In this document: in pieces, positions 60,920-64,000 of the stretch
How positions within the stretch are numbered: position 1 is the stretch's first letter
Layout of the letters: every line of letters starts with the position of its first letter
Source of the DNA: Candidatus Cryptobacteroides excrementipullorum
Lineage (GTDB): Bacteria > Bacteroidota > Bacteroidia > Bacteroidales > UBA932
DNA length: 64,000 bases
Direction of reading: 5' to 3'
Assembly: GCA_017695065.1 (NCBI GenBank)
Contig: JADILZ010000054.1
Coordinates: forward strand, 1 to 64,000
Program-made: the position numbers and the translations under genes
The notes under the pieces: generated by a model
What the model saw: the letters and a program-made list of their open reading frames with translations, nothing else
What the model was told of the DNA's origin: nothing
Database searches by the model: none

Positions 60920-60984
60920 GACAGGTTCATTCTGCAGCTTCCATGAGACCGGAGGTCTCCTGTCTGCTGCAAAATGAACCTGTC
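60920..60984. repeat. 18-bp inverted repeat with inner hairpin
   Basis: GACAGGTTCATTCTGCAG (60920-60937) and CTGCAAAATGAACCTGTC (60967-60984) are complementary at 17 of 18 positions. GAGACC-GGA-GGTCTC sits in the centre, giving a long composite stem. Confidence 0.85.
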
Positions 60985-60997
60985 AAATGCTTGCGCA

Positions 60998-61029
60998 TTT
61001 GCATTGCTCTCGGCTTCTTCGTATATTTG
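60998..61029 (+). promoter_or_regulatory. Promoter of the DUF5606 gene, TTTG-N20-TATATTTG
   Basis: TTTG (60998-61001), 20 bases, TATATTTG (61022-61029), 27 bases before the ATG at 61057. The spacer CATTGCTCTCGGCTTCTTC is identical to that of the promoter at 27512-27543, 33 kb away. Confidence 0.82.
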
Positions 61030-61056
61030 CCATCAATTTTATTAATTCGTAATTAC

Positions 61057-61494
61057 ATGAAAACAGATCTTACCAAGATTCTGTCCATTTCTGGACAAAA
61101 CGGTCTATTCCTCTATATTTCCCAGGCAAGGGCAGGAGCTATCGTTGAGGCCCTCGCTGACAAGAAGAGGAGTTGTTTCGGCATGAACAGCAGGCTTACT
61201 ACACTGGCTGACATTTCAATATACACGGAAGAAGGGGAGACCAAGCTGAAGGAAGTCTTCCTGAAGATGAAGGATGTGCTCGGGGATGCCGATGCACCGG
61301 GCCCGAAATCTTCCGCAGACGAGCTCAAGGCCTTCTTTGAAAAGGCGCTTCCGGACTATGACAGGAGCCGTTTCTATGTGTCCCACATGAAGAAGGTGGT
61401 GGACTGGTACAATACGCTGAAGAAATACGCCTCCCTGGATTTTGCAGAGGAGACTGAAAAAGAGCAGGAGACTGCGGAAGAAGAGCAGAAGTAG
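61057..61494 (+). CDS. DUF5606-family protein
   Basis: A 145-residue cytoplasmic protein of the Bacteroidota family DUF5606, of unknown function. MKTDLTKILSISGQNGLFLYISQARAGAIVEALADKKRSCFGMNSRLTTLADISIYTEEGETKLKEVF is the conserved N-terminal domain, and FYVSHMKKVVDWYNTLKKYASLDF follows. The C-terminus is glutamate-rich. The ATG at 61057 is preferred; the ORF-track extension runs through the promoter. rimO starts six bases after its stop. Confidence 0.85.
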   Translation: MKTDLTKILSISGQNGLFLYISQARAGAIVEALADKKRSCFGMNSRLTTLADISIYTEEGETKLKEVFLKMKDVLGDADAPGPKSSADELKAFFEKALPDYDRSRFYVSHMKKVVDWYNTLKKYASLDFAEETEKEQETAEEEQK

Positions 61495-61499
61495 CATAT

Positions 61500-62831
61500 A
61501 TGCAGCATCGCAGACAGACATTGCAGGCCATTACGATGGGCTGTTCGAAGAACCGCGTGGACACAGAACATATTCTGGCCCAGGCGGTCTCTTGCTATGA
61601 TATACTGCCTGAAGACTGGGAAGGAGGGGCCGACTGCCTGCTCATAAACACTTGCGGGTTCATCGGGGATGCAAAGGAGGAGTCCATCGGGGCGATTCTG
61701 CAGGCTGTCGAGCGCAAGAAGGCGGGTGACTACGGCAGGGTAGTTGTCTTCGGATGCCTGTCCCAGAGATATTCGGCGGAGATGCCGGGCCTGATTCCGG
61801 AGGTGGATGCATGGTTCGGAGCAAGGGATTTCACTCCGTTGCTGGAATACCTTGGCGTGGACAGCCCGTCGGACTTCGAGATCCGGAGAGAGCTTACCAC
61901 CCCTTCTCACTATGCTTTCCTGAAAATCTCCGAGGGATGCGACCGGAGGTGCTCGTACTGCGCCATCCCGCATATCCGGGGAAGGCACATATCAGTGCCT
62001 GTGGAGGAGCTCGTCGCGGAAGCGTCCATGCTTGCTGCCAAGGGGGTCAGGGAGCTGATAGTGATAGCACAGGACACTACATACTACGGGCTTGACCTGT
62101 ATGGAAGGAGGATGCTTGCGGAACTGCTCGGCAGACTCTCGGAAATCGAAGGAATAGAGTGGATAAGGATACATTATTCATATCCTGACGGCTTTCCTGA
62201 CGATGTGCTTGACGTGATGGCTGACAACCCCAAGGTCTGCCGTTATATGGACATCCCTCTCCAGCACATATCGGACAAGGTCCTAGGCATGATGCGCAGG
62301 CATGTGGACGGTGCATGGACAAGGGCCCTGATAGCGAAAATGAGGGAACGTGTGCCTGGTGTCGTCCTGCGTACCACCATGATAGTCGGCCATCCTGGAG
62401 AAGGGAAGAAGGAGTTCGGGGAGCTTCTTGATTTTGTCTCGGAAGCCAGGTTCGAGAGGCTCGGCGCATTCGCATATTCGGAGGAGGAAGGTACTTACGG
62501 TGCTGAGAACTACAAGGATACGGTGTCTGCCAGAGAAAAGCAGCGGAGACTTGATGAACTGATGGCACTCCAGGGAGGGGTGTCCCTTGATTTCAACAGG
62601 TCGCGTATCGGGACCGAGGTGAAGGTCATCGTGGACAGTTTCTCGGACGGGGTCTATGTGTGCAGGAGCGAGTTCGAGAGCCCGGAGGTGGACGGTGAGA
62701 TCCTCGTCAGGTACGATTCCGCCAGGACAGGAGGTGTCGAGCCGTATTCTGTCGTCGGGGAGTTCATGAAGGTGAGGATTACAGGGGCAGACGAATACGA
62801 CCTTACGGGGGAGATCCTTGAGATCCTCTGA
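61500..62831 (+). CDS. rimO: Ribosomal protein S12 methylthiotransferase RimO
   Basis: Radical SAM enzyme that methylthiolates an aspartate of ribosomal protein S12. N-terminal UPF0004 domain: TMGCSKNRVDTEHI and LINTCGFIGDAKEESI, with the auxiliary-cluster cysteines; radical SAM motif CDRRCSYCAIPHIRG; late TRAM domain with VIVDSFSDGVYVCRSEFESPEVDGEILV. RimO-specific features include KISEGCDRRCSYCAIPHIRG and IDGEI-like VDGEI. It has 443 residues, normal for the family. It follows the DUF5606 gene closely. Confidence 0.93.
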   Translation: MQHRRQTLQAITMGCSKNRVDTEHILAQAVSCYDILPEDWEGGADCLLINTCGFIGDAKEESIGAILQAVERKKAGDYGRVVVFGCLSQRYSAEMPGLIPEVDAWFGARDFTPLLEYLGVDSPSDFEIRRELTTPSHYAFLKISEGCDRRCSYCAIPHIRGRHISVPVEELVAEASMLAAKGVRELIVIAQDTTYYGLDLYGRRMLAELLGRLSEIEGIEWIRIHYSYPDGFPDDVLDVMADNPKVCRYMDIPLQHISDKVLGMMRRHVDGAWTRALIAKMRERVPGVVLRTTMIVGHPGEGKKEFGELLDFVSEARFERLGAFAYSEEEGTYGAENYKDTVSAREKQRRLDELMALQGGVSLDFNRSRIGTEVKVIVDSFSDGVYVCRSEFESPEVDGEILVRYDSARTGGVEPYSVVGEFMKVRITGADEYDLTGEILEIL

Positions 62832-62940
62832 GCCAGTCGCTGCGGGATGTGCTGATCCGGTCGGGTTTCCCGGGCCGGTGTCAGGACAACGTGAATCCGA
62901 TGTATTGCCTCCTGAGTTAAATATTGAAAAGCATTATGCC

Positions 62941-63885
62941 ATGAGAAGTATCAGGTTTTTACTGGCGGCCTTGCTGCCGCTGATGTCCGTTTCATGCGGA
63001 CCTTTGTCATATACCATGGATGTGGAGATGAGAGATGTGTCCAGGTCGGGTCTTGACCTGGGAAAGAAGACATTTTCCGTCGTTTACATCGACAGCGGGG
63101 CCAGGACTGACTCCGTCTTCTCTGCTTCAGTCTCCGAAGGTCTCGCCGAGAAGCTCGAGTCCGGATATTTTTCCGGGGAGAGAGTCATCGGAATATACAG
63201 GATACCGGGAACGGAAGGGGCGGAGTATTCCTCAAAAGACACACTGCTGAATATACTCATGGACGTAGGCACAGATGTAGTCTTCCTGCTTGAAGTCCCG
63301 GAGTTCGGGACGCCTGTGGTCCAGGCCCCGAAGCGGGTCGAGACAGGCGGCAGGATTTCGGCGGACTCCGCTTTCGTCGCGGAGGTGAAGATACCGTTTT
63401 CGATAAGGATAGATGTCTATGATGCCATGAACCCGGAAGACAGCGTCTTTTCTTTCACAGGCAGGAGCGTAGCGGTGCCTGTGGCATATACAGACGGGAA
63501 TGACTCTCAGGAAGCCCTTGTCGCCAAAGGATTTGCGGCAATAGGGGAGTCCGGACGTGCAGTCGGGCGCAGCGCTGGCGAATCTTTCGTGTCCACATGG
63601 GTCAACGAGAACCTCCAGCTGGTATATTACGAGGGCAGTGCCTGGATAGAGGCAGCCGAGGCGGCATCTGACTACCGCTGGAAGGATGCCATCGACATCT
63701 GGATACGGCTTCTTGACACCGGGAATCTCCAGAAACGTTCATGTGCGCAGTACAATATCGCTCTTGCCTGCTACATGACAGGAGAGTACGAACTTGCATC
63801 CGAGTGGCTCGACCGCTCCGATGAGACGGGCCCTATATCTCTTTCCCGTGGACTCCGTCAGAGGATAGAGGCAAGGAAACGTTAA
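62941..63885 (+). CDS. DUF6340-like lipoprotein
   Basis: A 314-residue lipoprotein: MRSIRFLLAALLPLMSVSC, with the lipobox cysteine at residue 19, then a start typical of DUF6340 (GPLSYTMDVEMRDVSRSGLDLGKKTFSVVYI). A C-terminal TPR-like part (AAEAASDYRWKDAIDIWIRLLDTGNLQKRSCAQYNIALACYMTGEYELASEWLDRS) follows. The family has no known function. The upstream ORF-track extension overlaps rimO and is rejected. Confidence 0.78.
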   Translation: MRSIRFLLAALLPLMSVSCGPLSYTMDVEMRDVSRSGLDLGKKTFSVVYIDSGARTDSVFSASVSEGLAEKLESGYFSGERVIGIYRIPGTEGAEYSSKDTLLNILMDVGTDVVFLLEVPEFGTPVVQAPKRVETGGRISADSAFVAEVKIPFSIRIDVYDAMNPEDSVFSFTGRSVAVPVAYTDGNDSQEALVAKGFAAIGESGRAVGRSAGESFVSTWVNENLQLVYYEGSAWIEAAEAASDYRWKDAIDIWIRLLDTGNLQKRSCAQYNIALACYMTGEYELASEWLDRSDETGPISLSRGLRQRIEARKR

Positions 63886-63890
63886 CCTGT

Positions 63891-64000
63891 ATGGCCATGG
63901 CAGTCGGTTTACGCAAAGTGTTCTTCCTGGTCCTGTCCGCATTCTCCGTGACAGGGTTTGCGGCTGAGCCGCCAGCAGAAAAGGGGAGGCTGGAATTTGC
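63891..64000 (+). CDS. Start of an exported protein (cut by window end)
   Basis: An open frame from ATG 63891 (a second ATG at 63897) to the window edge encodes MAMAVGLRKVFFLVLSAFSVTGFAAEPPAEKGRLEF, which begins with a signal peptide. It starts five bases after the DUF6340-like gene. Too little is visible to name a family, and it is too short for the ORF track. Confidence 0.6.
   Translation, partial: MAMAVGLRKVFFLVLSAFSVTGFAAEPPAEKGRLEF

Larger units (their letters stand above)
60596..61056 (+). other. Palindrome- and repeat-rich spacer between coaE and the DUF5606 gene
   Basis: A 460-base noncoding stretch. It holds a 16-bp perfect inverted repeat (60614/60681), TTTACT-GG-AGTAAA (about 60726-60739), TGGCC-TGGC-GGCCA (60807-60820), three TATATTTG elements (60801, 60858, 61022), two exact copies of GGCTTCTTCGTATATTTG (60848 and 61012), and an 18-bp inverted repeat (60920/60967) around GAGACC-GGA-GGTCTC. 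No convincing coding sequence is seen; the minus-strand ORF here reflects the repeats. Confidence 0.75.

Noticed and set aside
60742-60972. Minus-strand 76-residue ORF with repeated KYTKKP/KYTQKP
   Set aside because: It lies over the TATATTTG repeats and palindromes; the repeated peptide simply reflects the repeated DNA, and there is no promoter or recognisable domain.
1-64000. tRNA, rRNA and 4.5S RNA genes
   Set aside because: I looked for cloverleaf ends and conserved rRNA or SRP blocks, including near ffh and in the longer spacers, and found none that I could support by eye.

Overview
The window looks like chromosomal DNA from a member of the Bacteroidales (phylum Bacteroidota). The evidence is a SusC/SusD pair, promoters of the TTTG / TAnnTTTG type, several families largely confined to the phylum (DUF3467, DUF3276, DUF4252, DUF4301, DUF5606, DUF6340), a long NusB, and housekeeping genes in a Bacteroidota-like order. 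Genus cannot be decided by eye. No rRNA, tRNA, CRISPR array or insertion sequence was seen.

Region 1 (1-25.4 kb) is a Wzx/Wzy-type capsule or exopolysaccharide locus, all on the + strand. It opens with the tail of a CpsB-like phosphatase, a polyprenyl glycosylphosphotransferase, a Wza-like lipoprotein and a Wzc-like tyrosine kinase. The complete dTDP-L-rhamnose set (rfbA, D, C, B) follows. Next comes a visibly AT-rich block (about 8.7-19.5 kb) with flippase, polymerase, two FrhB-family/pyruvyl-transferase pairs, a WbsX-like protein and GT4 glycosyltransferases. Composition then returns to that of the flanks, with a GT4, a radical SAM protein, an acyltransferase, an exported beta-helix protein and a final GT4. 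The likely product is a rhamnose-containing, pyruvylated and perhaps acylated polymer.

Region 2 (25.6-37.5 kb) holds an exported choloylglycine-hydrolase-like enzyme, two small unknown genes, an arginine-deiminase-family enzyme, pssA, an exported C1 peptidase, a small alpha/beta hydrolase and a SusC/SusD pair ending at a strong two-way terminator.

Region 3 (37.5-52.7 kb) is mostly housekeeping: a DUF3467-kdsC-maf-gpsA operon, an orphan tyrosine recombinase, TPR-yebC, recF, a structured intergenic segment, dciA, pdxB, DUF4301, a membrane AraC regulator, a deoxyhypusine-synthase-like gene divergent from lysA, and ffh.

Region 4 (52.8-64 kb) has a DUF4252 / ECF sigma / membrane protein / DUF4252 module with an apparent ECF-type promoter, nadE behind an overlapping promoter-hairpin, a DUF3276 gene, nusB-yajC-ybbR-coaE, a palindrome-rich 460-bp spacer, a DUF5606 gene, rimO, a DUF6340-like lipoprotein and the start of another exported protein.

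The observations most worth following are: a promoter spacer of about 20 bp that is identical at two sites 33 kb apart; the ECF-type promoter before the DUF4252 module; the ferredoxin-less FrhB/pyruvyl-transferase duplication; an exact 18-bp tandem repeat in the tyrosine tail of the Wzc-like kinase; and the hairpin-dense recF-dciA and coaE-DUF5606 spacers.
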